Program-made: the position numbers and the translations under genes
The notes under the pieces: model-generated
Database searches by the model: none
What the model was told of the DNA's origin: nothing
What the model saw: the letters and a program-made list of their open reading frames with translations, nothing else
DNA from: Sphingomonas sp. LT1P40
GTDB taxonomy: Bacteria > Pseudomonadota > Alphaproteobacteria > Sphingomonadales > Sphingomonadaceae
Direction of reading: 5' to 3'
NCBI RefSeq assembly: GCF_036663835.1
Contig: NZ_JAXOJT010000001.1
Span: 248,001-312,000, forward strand
DNA: 64,000 nucleotides
Shown: positions 1-7,477 of the stretch, piece after piece
How the letters are laid out: each line of letters starts with the position of its first letter
Position numbering within the stretch: position 1 is the first letter of the stretch

Positions 1-758
1 ACCGCGATCATCGTCCCGTAATTGTCCTTGTTCGGTCCCTGCTCGAACGAATTGCCCGCGATGCGACCGCTCGCCCCGTTCGACAGGTCGATCGCATAAT
101 TGGTGTTGCGCCCCTGACTGTCGTCGAAGCTGGAATCCAGGATTTCAACGCGTGGCGCGCGTACCTTCACATAATGGCCGCCCGTGCCGCGCTCGAACCG
201 CGACTGCACGATCCGCACCGATCCATAGGCACCGATATACATCGCGTGCGCGCCGCTGCCGGTCGGGTCCTTGCCAAGGCCGGCAAAGGTCGATCGCTCG
301 ACCATAATCGACCCGCGTGGGTCGCTGGCGGACAGGATACCGCACTGACCGTCGATGAACATCGCGTTGGACACGTGCAGATCGCCCATCTCCAGCCGGA
401 TGCCCGCGCCATTGCCATCCTCCACCAAAGTCCGCATGAACACGATGCCATCGACGCGCGCGCTGCGTCCGCGCAGCACCAATGTCGCTTTGCCCTCGCA
501 AATCGCCCGATCGAACACCGCCCTGCCGGGAACCTGTGAGACGAAAGCGATCTCGCCCGCCTCCTGCACCGCGCATTCGCCGTATTTGCCAGGCGCGATG
601 CGGATCGTCCCGCGTCCTTCGCCAATCGCTGATACCGCCTCCTGAAGCGAAGCGAACGACCGGCCGGTTTCTGTTACGGTAAAGGGAGCGCTCTGCCCTT
701 GGGGCAAAGCGGGCGCGGTGGTGAGCAGCAGGGCGGCGAACATCAGGGGAAGGCGCAT
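1..758 (-). CDS. Secreted right-handed beta-helix protein (3' end missing)
   Basis: Reading the minus strand from ATG at 758, the frame stays open to the window edge, so about 252 residues are seen and the C-terminus is missing. The start MRLPLMFAALLLTTAPALPQG is a signal peptide, so the protein is exported. The mature part has short repeating strands (for example RVDGIVFM, LHVSNAMFIDG, IMVERSTF, VRIVQSRFE, VEILDSSFDD, GRIAGNSFEQG) typical of a pectate-lyase-like right-handed parallel beta-helix. Such folds usually bind or cleave polysaccharides or serve as surface structures. No catalytic residues could be assigned and the substrate is unknown. It is divergent from nothing obvious; the next gene upstream (816-1370) is on the same strand with a 57-bp gap. 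Confidence 0.75.
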   Translation of the reverse strand, partial: MRLPLMFAALLLTTAPALPQGQSAPFTVTETGRSFASLQEAVSAIGEGRGTIRIAPGKYGECAVQEAGEIAFVSQVPGRAVFDRAICEGKATLVLRGRSARVDGIVFMRTLVEDGNGAGIRLEMGDLHVSNAMFIDGQCGILSASDPRGSIMVERSTFAGLGKDPTGSGAHAMYIGAYGSVRIVQSRFERGTGGHYVKVRAPRVEILDSSFDDSQGRNTNYAIDLSNGASGRIAGNSFEQGPNKDNYGTMIA

Positions 759-815
759 AAGGAACTCCGGCGATTTGCGGAGGCTTATGCGCGTCCAGAT
801 GTCACCGCCGGGTTA

Positions 816-1370
816 CTAATCCGCCGTTTCCAGCTCCTTCGTCAGTGCCGCCTTGATCGCTTCAATGAACGCGGGAATATCGTCCGGATTGCGGCTGGTA
901 ATCAGATTCTCGTCCACGACGACTTCCTCGTCCACGACAGTCGCGCCGGCATTCTCCAGATCGGTGCGCAGCGATGGCCAGCTCGTCACGCGCTTTCCAT
1001 CGACGATATCGGCCTCGACCAGCAGCCATGGCGCATGACAGATCGCGGCTATCGTCTTGTCGGCATCGAAGAAATCCTCGACGATCTCCACTGTTCGTTC
1101 GTCCATGCGCAGCTTGTCCGGGTTGCCGACACCGCCGGGCAACACCAGCGCGTCGAAATCGTCGGTGTCGACGTCACTGACCAGCATGTCCGGCGTGATC
1201 GTCGCGCCCTTTTCGCCGCCGCTCTCGCCCTGGATCGGGTCCAACTTGAGCGATGCCAGCGTCACCGAGGCGCCCGCATCGAGCAGCGCCTGACGCGGCT
1301 TCATCAGCTCGGATTCCTCGAAACCGTCGGTGGCGATCATCAGCACACGCGCCGTGGAAAGGTCGGCCAT
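816..1370 (-). CDS. DJ-1/PfpI family (type 1 glutamine amidotransferase-like) protein
   Basis: A 184-residue cytoplasmic protein of the DJ-1/PfpI superfamily. Visible landmarks are the N-terminal strand VLMIATDGFEESEL, which carries the conserved glutamate, the LVLPGGVGNPDKLR loop, and the nucleophile elbow AAICHAPWLL with the reactive cysteine. Family members act as glyoxalase/deglycase-like stress enzymes or proteases; which one applies cannot be read here. I chose the ATG at 1370 because AGGAG lies 7 nt in front of it; another in-frame ATG at 1376 is too close to that ribosome site, and a longer reading to 1475 overlaps the divergent topoisomerase gene. Confidence 0.88.
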   Translation of the reverse strand: MADLSTARVLMIATDGFEESELMKPRQALLDAGASVTLASLKLDPIQGESGGEKGATITPDMLVSDVDTDDFDALVLPGGVGNPDKLRMDERTVEIVEDFFDADKTIAAICHAPWLLVEADIVDGKRVTSWPSLRTDLENAGATVVDEEVVVDENLITSRNPDDIPAFIEAIKAALTKELETAD

Positions 1371-1444
1371 TGTCATTCTCCTGATTGGGGACTTGCCTCT
1401 CCTAACCGCCGCCTCACGCGACAGTTCCGGAACGATGCGGCGGG

Positions 1445-2470
1445 ATGCGCATTCATCCCGGCATGACGAGGGCACTCCGTTTTTTCGACGACAGCCAACC
1501 CGGCATCACCCGCAAGAAGATGCGGCATGGATGGGGTTATTGGGACGCCAAGGGCGACCGCATCACCGATCGCGAGGAGATCGACCGGCTCAACGCCGTC
1601 GGCCTGCCCCCGGCGTATCGCGATGCGTGGTACTCCCCGCACCCCAATGGCCATCTGCAAGCCACCGGCATCGACGATCGCGGGCGCAAGCAATATCGCT
1701 ATCATCTCGATTTCCGTGCGGCGCAGGAGGCAGCAAAATATGATCGCTGCCCGCTATTCGGCCTTCGCCTCCCGAAATTGCGCGCGCGGATCGAGACAGA
1801 CTTGCGCAAGCGCTCGCTGTCGAAGGAGCGCGCCGTCGCGGCGGTCGTTCGCCTGCTCGACTTGGGGCATGTCCGTGTCGGTAACGAGCAATATGCCGCG
1901 ACCAACAAGAGCTACGGCGCAACCACCCTGCGCAAGCGTCACGCCAAGCTGGAAGGCAAGACGCTGAAGCTGCAATACCGCGCCAAATCGGGTCGCGTGC
2001 GGGTGCTGACCATCACCGACAACAGCCTTTTGTCGTTCGTGAAGAAGGTGCAGGATCTGCCCGGCCAGCATCTGTTTCGCTGGATGGACGATGCCGGCGA
2101 ATGCCACCCGGTGACTTCAACAGATGTGAACGACTATATCCGCGAAGCCATGAACGAGGATTTCACCGCCAAGCATTTCCGCACCTGGGGGGCGAGCGCG
2201 ATTGCATTTGAGGCGTTGGCGACGTCTGATGGCTATGTCGATTTGAAATCGATGCTGGAACCCGTCACCGACGCGCTCGGCAACACGCCGGCCATCGCCC
2301 GCAAATCCTACGTCCACCCCGCGTTGATCGATCTTGCCAAGGATCGTGAGGCGCAGGCCGCGTTTCGTGAGGCCGTTCGCCTGCCGCGCACGGCACGCTA
2401 TCTCTCCCGCGCCGAGCGTGGATTGATCGCATTTCTGGAAGCAAACTGCGCGACCGCCAAAGCTGCCTGA
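1445..2470 (+). CDS. DNA topoisomerase IB (bacterial type)
   Basis: A 341-residue bacterial topoisomerase IB, which relaxes supercoils through a 3'-phosphotyrosine intermediate. The N-terminal domain has the GITRKKMRHGWGY and YHPD-like region usual for the family. The catalytic domain shows LGHVRVGNEQYAATNKSYG, KSGRVRVL, KHFRTWGAS and the active-site tyrosine in ARKSYVHP (Tyr289 with this start). Length matches stand-alone bacterial TopIB proteins. The start is uncertain: ATG at 1445 or at 1463, neither with a strong ribosome site. The gene ends 8 nt before the MscS gene, so the two are probably co-transcribed. Confidence 0.93.
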   Translation: MRIHPGMTRALRFFDDSQPGITRKKMRHGWGYWDAKGDRITDREEIDRLNAVGLPPAYRDAWYSPHPNGHLQATGIDDRGRKQYRYHLDFRAAQEAAKYDRCPLFGLRLPKLRARIETDLRKRSLSKERAVAAVVRLLDLGHVRVGNEQYAATNKSYGATTLRKRHAKLEGKTLKLQYRAKSGRVRVLTITDNSLLSFVKKVQDLPGQHLFRWMDDAGECHPVTSTDVNDYIREAMNEDFTAKHFRTWGASAIAFEALATSDGYVDLKSMLEPVTDALGNTPAIARKSYVHPALIDLAKDREAQAAFREAVRLPRTARYLSRAERGLIAFLEANCATAKAA

Positions 2471-2478
2471 GGAATTTC

Positions 2479-3669
2479 ATGACCGTCACCAACACCGCCG
2501 CCGCGAACAAGGCGGCAACCAATTCAGGCAGCGCAATCGAGTTGCAGATGCGCACGTTGGTCAACGACAGCTCGATCTGGCTGCAAAGCCACTGGCTGCA
2601 GATCGTCATCGCCGCCGCCGCCGCAGCCGCGATCATCGCCATCCTGCATCTGCTCCGCCGCTGGGGCATGAAATTGTGCGAGAATTCGACCGGCCCGGCC
2701 GGGTGGGGCACGATCCTGGGCCGCGCGGTCGCGCGTACCGGGCATTTTTTCATCATCATGGTCGCGGCGAAGCTGGTCGGCGGTTACGCCAACCCGCCGG
2801 AGATGCTGACCAAAACGATCGACTTTCTGTTCACGCTGGCGGCGGTGTTTCAGGCGGCGATCTGGGCGCGCGAGGTCATTCTCGGCGCGATCGAGAAGAA
2901 GACCGAGAGCGAAAATTATCACGGGGAGGCGCTGTTGTCGGCGCTTGGCCTGATCCGTCTGCTCGTCACCTTTGCGCTGTTTGCCATCGCGCTGGTCGTG
3001 GTGCTCGACAATCTGGGCGTCAACGTTACAGGTTTGGTCGCTGGTCTGGGCGTCGGCGGTATCGCCATCGGTCTGGCGGCGCAGGGTATCTTCGCCGACC
3101 TGTTCGCCGCGCTGGCGATCATCTTCGACAAGCCTTTCCGACGCGGCGACAAGGTCTTTTACGACCAGACCAAGGGGACGGTCGAGACGATCGGTCTGAA
3201 ATCCACTCGTATCCGCGCGTTCACCGGCGAGATGCGGATCATCTCGAACAAGCAGTTGCTGGACAAGGAAATCCAGAACATCACCGCGCGCCACCATGTC
3301 CGCAACAAGCTGGTGATCGGCGTGGCATATGAGACGCCGCCCGATGTCCTCGAAGCGATTCCCGCAATGCTGAACGAGATCGTCGAGGCGGCGGGTGCGA
3401 CCCCGTCGCGCGCCAGTTACGAGGCGTTCAACGCCAGCTCGATCGACATCGTTCTGGAGTTCGACATGCCGGGCGACGATGTGCCCGGTAGCAATGCCGC
3501 GCGCGACAGGGTCGTGATCGGCATCATGCGCAAATTCGCGGCGGAGGGCATCGTCATCCCGTACCCGACCCAGACCGCCTATACCGCAGCCCCCGACGGC
3601 ACGATCATCATGCCTTATCCCGATGAGCCACAGCTTGCGGAGAAGGGTGGGCCGGAGGTGGTCAGATAA
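2479..3669 (+). CDS. MscS-family mechanosensitive ion channel
   Basis: A 396-residue inner-membrane protein. It has four or five hydrophobic segments (about residues 33-55, 78-100, 112-137 and 148-170) followed by the glycine/alanine-rich pore helix VAGLGVGGIAIGLAAQ and the MscS beta domain with FDKPFRRGDKV and GTVETIGLKSTRIR. The C-terminal alpha/beta domain runs to about residue 365. Such channels open under membrane tension and release osmolytes. The ATG follows a GAGG ribosome site by a few bases. It is the second gene after topoisomerase IB and converges on the porin gene that ends at 3686. Confidence 0.93.
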   Translation: MTVTNTAAANKAATNSGSAIELQMRTLVNDSSIWLQSHWLQIVIAAAAAAAIIAILHLLRRWGMKLCENSTGPAGWGTILGRAVARTGHFFIIMVAAKLVGGYANPPEMLTKTIDFLFTLAAVFQAAIWAREVILGAIEKKTESENYHGEALLSALGLIRLLVTFALFAIALVVVLDNLGVNVTGLVAGLGVGGIAIGLAAQGIFADLFAALAIIFDKPFRRGDKVFYDQTKGTVETIGLKSTRIRAFTGEMRIISNKQLLDKEIQNITARHHVRNKLVIGVAYETPPDVLEAIPAMLNEIVEAAGATPSRASYEAFNASSIDIVLEFDMPGDDVPGSNAARDRVVIGIMRKFAAEGIVIPYPTQTAYTAAPDGTIIMPYPDEPQLAEKGGPEVVR

Positions 3670-3685
3670 CCCTGATCCGCAGACC

Positions 3686-4891
3686 CTAAAACCCGAACAG
3701 GTCGAAGCTGATTTCGGTGCGGATGCCCAATACCAGTGCGTCGGCGACCGTTGGATCGGCGGACGGGTTCACCACATAATGGATGTTGGGCTGGACCGCG
3801 AGCCAAGGGAGAAGCTGGGTGCGGTAGGTTGCCTCGAACGCAACTTCGGACGCGCCTGCTCCGGTGAGCGTGCGATAGGGTTCGGCGGTAAAGGCGGCGG
3901 CGACCGCGATGCCGAACTCATCCTCGCCTCGGCCCGGAATCCAGCCAGTGAACTTCAGTCCGGTGCTAGCGAAGAAATCGAACATGTTGAACCGCCCGCT
4001 CGCGGTGCCGAGGCGCATGAAGCCATCGATCTTGCCGTCTGGCTGATGCGCGATCGGCAGCTCGGCGCGGATATAGGTGCCGGCATTGCCGGTGTCGGTC
4101 CCGGCCCCATCGGTGCGGTCGAAACGCGCGGTGTAGCGCCAGTGACCGGCGATGACGCGGCCCTTGCCCAGCGGTGCCTCGACCTCGCCCACCAGCAATG
4201 CGCCGTCGCCATTGCCCAAGCGGATGACGGTGCGGCCGGGGCTGTTGGGATCGTTCGGCACGCCGTCGAGGATCGCGGCGCGGACCGCCCAGCCCTCCGC
4301 CGGGGTCACTTGCAGCCGGGCGGCGAGCGATGTGGAGGGGAAGATCGACGGGCCGTTCTGGCCGCTCTGCGCGAATTCGCTGCCGATGCCGTGCGCGCTG
4401 CCGACGAACAGACCGGAGGCATCGAGTGCGTCGAGTTCGGAATTGAGGTCGTAGAGGCCGACACGCAGCGAAACTTTGTCGCCGAACTTCTGGTCGATCC
4501 ATGCTTCATAGAGGCGGGCGGCGCGGACGCCGGTTTCGATGTTGCTGACGCCCTGCGCATCGCCGATCAGGTCGCCGATCGAGTTACCGTTGTTATACAG
4601 GCCGTAAACATGGACCTGCGCCCCGGTCCAGCCGACCAGCGGTTCCATATCCGCCTCGAACACGATGTCGAGATTGTCGAGATAGCGGGCGCCGCGGCGC
4701 AGGCCACCGGACGCGTTTCCGATCAGTTCGCTGGTGTAAGTCAGCTGAAGCAGGAGCGGGCCGTGGTCCTCGTCGATCTCGCCCGGCGCGTGCGTCTGGC
4801 TGTGGGGCTTGTCCTGGGGCGTGGCGGGATCGACGGCTCCTTCGAGCACAGTTGTGCCGGACAAGGCGAGGGCGAGGGCGGGCAGCAGCAT
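3686..4891 (-). CDS. Carbohydrate porin, OprB family
   Basis: A 401-residue outer-membrane beta-barrel. Recognisable OprB features are LLLQLTYTSELIGNASGG near the N-terminus, DNLDIVFEADMEPLVGW, the LYEAWIDQKFGDKVSLRVGLYDLNSE segment, FPSTSLAARL, and the C-terminal strand ending in phenylalanine (FDLFGF), the usual outer-membrane assembly signal. The N-terminus MLLPALALALSG is a short signal peptide. OprB proteins allow diffusion of sugars; the real substrate is not known. Its ATG overlaps the stop of the preceding porin gene by one base (TGATG), so it is translationally coupled and is the last gene of a PepSY-porin-porin operon. Confidence 0.85.
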   Translation of the reverse strand: MLLPALALALSGTTVLEGAVDPATPQDKPHSQTHAPGEIDEDHGPLLLQLTYTSELIGNASGGLRRGARYLDNLDIVFEADMEPLVGWTGAQVHVYGLYNNGNSIGDLIGDAQGVSNIETGVRAARLYEAWIDQKFGDKVSLRVGLYDLNSELDALDASGLFVGSAHGIGSEFAQSGQNGPSIFPSTSLAARLQVTPAEGWAVRAAILDGVPNDPNSPGRTVIRLGNGDGALLVGEVEAPLGKGRVIAGHWRYTARFDRTDGAGTDTGNAGTYIRAELPIAHQPDGKIDGFMRLGTASGRFNMFDFFASTGLKFTGWIPGRGEDEFGIAVAAAFTAEPYRTLTGAGASEVAFEATYRTQLLPWLAVQPNIHYVVNPSADPTVADALVLGIRTEISFDLFGF

Positions 4892-6141
4892 CAGAAATTC
4901 ACCATGAAATTGAGGCGGACGCGGTTGAGCCAGTCGGTCGCGCCACCGGCATAAACCGGGTCGAGCGGGCGATAGTGATAAAGGGCCAGATCGAGCTGAA
5001 GGTCCCGGGCCGGTATGTAAGCGACGCCGAGGCCATGGAGGCGGTAGTTGGTGCTGAGGTCGATATTGTCGTGGCTGAACGCGGCGAACACGGCGTCCAC
5101 CTCAACGTCGGAATAATTATAGGCGACGCGCCAGTCGCCGGGTTGGGCAGTGCGGCCCGCCGCGAGTTCGACGTTGAAGCCGGTGTCGGCGGGGACGGTC
5201 GCGCCGAGGTTGCGGACATAGTCGGCGGTCAGGGTGACCGGCCAGTGCGCGGACGGGCCGGACCAGCCGAGCGTCGCCAGCCCCTCGACCAGATGGAAGT
5301 CGGAAAGATAGCGGCCCGCCGCGATGCGGTTGCCGCGGAAATCGCCAGCGTCGGCACCCGCGACCGAGCCGAGGCGGTAATGGTAATAGCTGCCCGCGAG
5401 GGTGAATTTCAGGTCGGAGCCAAGTGGTGCGGCGGCGGCGATCTGGCCGCCGAGCATGTCGCTGTCACGCGCGGTGGGGGCTTCGTCGATCACGAGATAG
5501 AGCGCGCGGGCGTCGAGTTTAACGGCCCCGGCGGGCGCGGTGACGGTTAGTGCCGCCCCCTGCGGCGAGACGTCGCCGTCCCACACCATGTCGGTGCGCT
5601 GAAACGGCAGCGGAAACTTGCCCGCCCAGGCGGTGAGGCTGCCGGTGGTGTAGCGCAGCCACGCCTGATCGAGCGACACGTTAAGGTCGTCGACGAAATT
5701 GCCGAGCGTGACGTCGGTGGAGTTGGGATCGTCCGGGTCACCGGTTGCGATCTGGGTGCCGATGGTGAGGTTGCCGGTGACGGCGTAGCTGGCGCGGAGA
5801 CGTGCGCGCAGGACCGAGCGCGAGCGATCGCGCGCGCCGCCGAAATTCCATTCCTGTCGCACGCGCAAATCGCCACTGACGTCCAGGCCCGGGACGCGGG
5901 CGGCGGGAGCCGGGACGCTGGCGACGGCGACCGCGCGAGGCGGCGTGGGAGAGGTCGTGGCGGGCGCGCTGACCTGTTTGAGCAACGCGGCCTGTTCGGT
6001 CACCATCACCTCAAGCTGGGCGATGCGTTGTTGCTGCGCGGCGAGCTGGCGTTCTAGCGCTTCGAGGCGGGTGTCGTCGGCATGGGCGGCGACCGGGAAA
6101 GTGAACGCGGTCACGGCGAGGAACAGGAAGCGCAAACGCAT
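4891..6141 (-). CDS. Putative porin with N-terminal coiled coil (Porin_5-like)
   Basis: A 416-residue outer-membrane protein with signal peptide MRLRFLFLAVTAFTFPVAAHA. After it comes a short coiled coil (about residues 25-55, TRLEALERQLAAQQQRIAQL and on), an alanine/proline linker, then a barrel of aromatic-bounded strands ending in RLNFMVNF. The coiled coil followed by a 16-18-strand barrel is typical of the group annotated as 'putative porin'. I start at 6141 because the signal peptide begins there; an in-frame extension to 6219 runs into the PepSY gene. The gene sits 5 nt after the PepSY stop codon and is coupled to the OprB gene downstream. Confidence 0.82.
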   Translation of the reverse strand: MRLRFLFLAVTAFTFPVAAHADDTRLEALERQLAAQQQRIAQLEVMVTEQAALLKQVSAPATTSPTPPRAVAVASVPAPAARVPGLDVSGDLRVRQEWNFGGARDRSRSVLRARLRASYAVTGNLTIGTQIATGDPDDPNSTDVTLGNFVDDLNVSLDQAWLRYTTGSLTAWAGKFPLPFQRTDMVWDGDVSPQGAALTVTAPAGAVKLDARALYLVIDEAPTARDSDMLGGQIAAAAPLGSDLKFTLAGSYYHYRLGSVAGADAGDFRGNRIAAGRYLSDFHLVEGLATLGWSGPSAHWPVTLTADYVRNLGATVPADTGFNVELAAGRTAQPGDWRVAYNYSDVEVDAVFAAFSHDNIDLSTNYRLHGLGVAYIPARDLQLDLALYHYRPLDPVYAGGATDWLNRVRLNFMVNF

Positions 6142-6146
6142 GTCCC

Positions 6147-7235
6147 TTACCCGGCCCGGCGCGGCTTGCGGCGCTTGAGCCAAAGCAAGGTGCCCGCGAC
6201 GATCATCGTGACGAGCCACAGCCCGATGGCGATCGATAGCAGGCGACCGATCAATCCGCCCGCTTCGCCGGTGTGGATCGGGAAGAGCGAACTCATGAAC
6301 GCGCGGGCGGCGGGTGCGTCGGCGATCGGAAAGATGCCGCGAACCTGGCCAGTGTTGGCATCGACCAGCACGCGGCTATCGCCATAGGCGCGGCGGATCT
6401 CGCCGGGCGCGCGGACGCGGATGGCGTAGGTTGCGTCGTCGGCCTTTGGCCATGCGACCGAGGTGAGCGTGCTGCCGGGAATGACAGCGGTGGCGGCTGT
6501 GGCTGCTGTGGCGAAGCCAACGGGAGCGCCGACCGGCGGGTTGGCAGGCATTGCAACGGGTTCTGCGCCGAGCAGGTTCGCGGTGCCGCCTTCGAACTTC
6601 AACAGGGTGCCGGTGCCGACGATGACGAGCGCGGGGATGACCGCCCACAGGCCCATGGCGCGATGCCAGCTATAAAGCCGCGCGGCGGCGGGGCCGCGTG
6701 TCGCCGGCTTGAGCGCGAGTTTCCACGTCCCGCGTTTCGGCCAGGCGGCGATCAGGCCGAGCAGAAGGTTGGAGAAGAGCAGGATGCCGCTGATCGACAC
6801 GATCCAGCTGCCCCATGATCCCAGCAGGTCGTGATGGAAGCCGACGAGGAAGCCCATCAGCGTTTCCTCGTCCGGGCGCGGCGTGTGGAGGATGGTGCCG
6901 TCGCCCGCGATGCGGACGGAGCCCGAATTGCCCCCGGCATCTTCGAAATAAAGATTGTAGCGGTCGGGTGCGCCTGCCGTGTTCCATACCGTGTTCATTT
7001 TTGCGCCGCTGTCCGAGGGAACGAGGGCGTCGATGCGGCGCTCGATCGCGGCAAAATCGGTCGGGCGATGGACCGACGAGATCGTCGCGTCGGTGAATTC
7101 CCAATGGAACACGATGAGGATTCCGGTCAGCGCTTGAAGCAGCCAGAAGATCGCCGCACCCAGGCTGAGCCAGCGATGGACTTGCAACAGGCGACGCCGC
7201 AGCGTCGGCCGCGAGGGGGCGGTGGGTGCGCTCAT
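6147..7235 (-). CDS. PepSY-associated transmembrane protein
   Basis: A 362-residue inner-membrane protein of the PepSY_TM family, with four hydrophobic helices: LSLGAAIFWLLQALTGILIV near the N-terminus, WIVSISGILLFSNLLLGLIA, LWAVIPALVIVGTG and LLSIAIGLWLVTMIVAG close to the C-terminus. The conserved histidines in VHRWLSLG, GFHHDLLG, SWHRAMG and PIHTGEAGG are typical of family members thought to carry haem and reduce iron in the periplasm. The ATG at 7235 (MSAPTAPSRP) matches the family start. It heads an operon with two porins, downstream of a TonB receptor gene but separated from it by a terminator, and an AAAACATCCA box lies about 30 bp before the start. Confidence 0.85.
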   Translation of the reverse strand: MSAPTAPSRPTLRRRLLQVHRWLSLGAAIFWLLQALTGILIVFHWEFTDATISSVHRPTDFAAIERRIDALVPSDSGAKMNTVWNTAGAPDRYNLYFEDAGGNSGSVRIAGDGTILHTPRPDEETLMGFLVGFHHDLLGSWGSWIVSISGILLFSNLLLGLIAAWPKRGTWKLALKPATRGPAAARLYSWHRAMGLWAVIPALVIVGTGTLLKFEGGTANLLGAEPVAMPANPPVGAPVGFATAATAATAVIPGSTLTSVAWPKADDATYAIRVRAPGEIRRAYGDSRVLVDANTGQVRGIFPIADAPAARAFMSSLFPIHTGEAGGLIGRLLSIAIGLWLVTMIVAGTLLWLKRRKPRRAG

Positions 7236-7263
7236 GATCCGGGTGTGTACCGTGCGACAGGAC

Positions 7264-7284
7264 CGCAAAACATCCACTTTTGCG
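7264..7284. promoter_or_regulatory. Perfect inverted repeat with AAAACATCCA core, upstream of PepSY operon
   Basis: CGCAAAA at 7264-7270 and TTTTGCG at 7278-7284 form a perfect 7-bp inverted repeat around a 7-bp spacer. The AAAACATCCA core (7267-7276) recurs at 9798 and 12085, each time upstream of a minus-strand unit in the same cluster. It is probably an operator; the adjacent MocR-type regulator (12128-13588) is the best candidate to bind it. A further perfect palindrome CGCAATTGCG lies at 7351-7360. The rest of 7236-7420 shows no gene. Confidence 0.55.
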
Positions 7285-7420
7285 ATTGGATTGGGGGCCA
7301 AGGCCTATTGCGCGCGTGTCGCAATTTCAGACGGAATCGTGAAGCTGCGACGCAATTGCGAGAAGCGTTACAGGGTGTGTCTGGCCCCGTTGGTAACGGC
7401 GCACGTTCACACGTCAGGTC

Positions 7421-7455
7421 CAAACAAAACGGCCCGGCTGTTTCCAGCCGGGCCG
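7421..7455 (-). terminator. Intrinsic terminator of the TonB receptor gene
   Basis: An 11-bp perfect GC-rich stem (CGGCCCGGCTG pairing with CAGCCGGGCCG, 4-nt loop, 7430-7455) is followed on the minus strand by TTTTGTTTG. It begins about 22 bp after the receptor stop codon, so it separates the receptor from the PepSY-porin operon. Confidence 0.85.
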
Positions 7456-7477
7456 CAAGGGCGCCTGTGAAGTGGGT

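Noticed and set aside
174..682. Several plus-strand open frames across the first 700 bases
   Set aside because: They are shadows of the minus-strand beta-helix gene, which has a signal peptide and coherent strand repeats and stays open to the window edge.
3623..4954. A 443-residue plus-strand open frame opposite the OprB porin
   Set aside because: The translation has no recognisable domain and the opposite strand encodes an evident porin; long antisense frames are common at this GC content.
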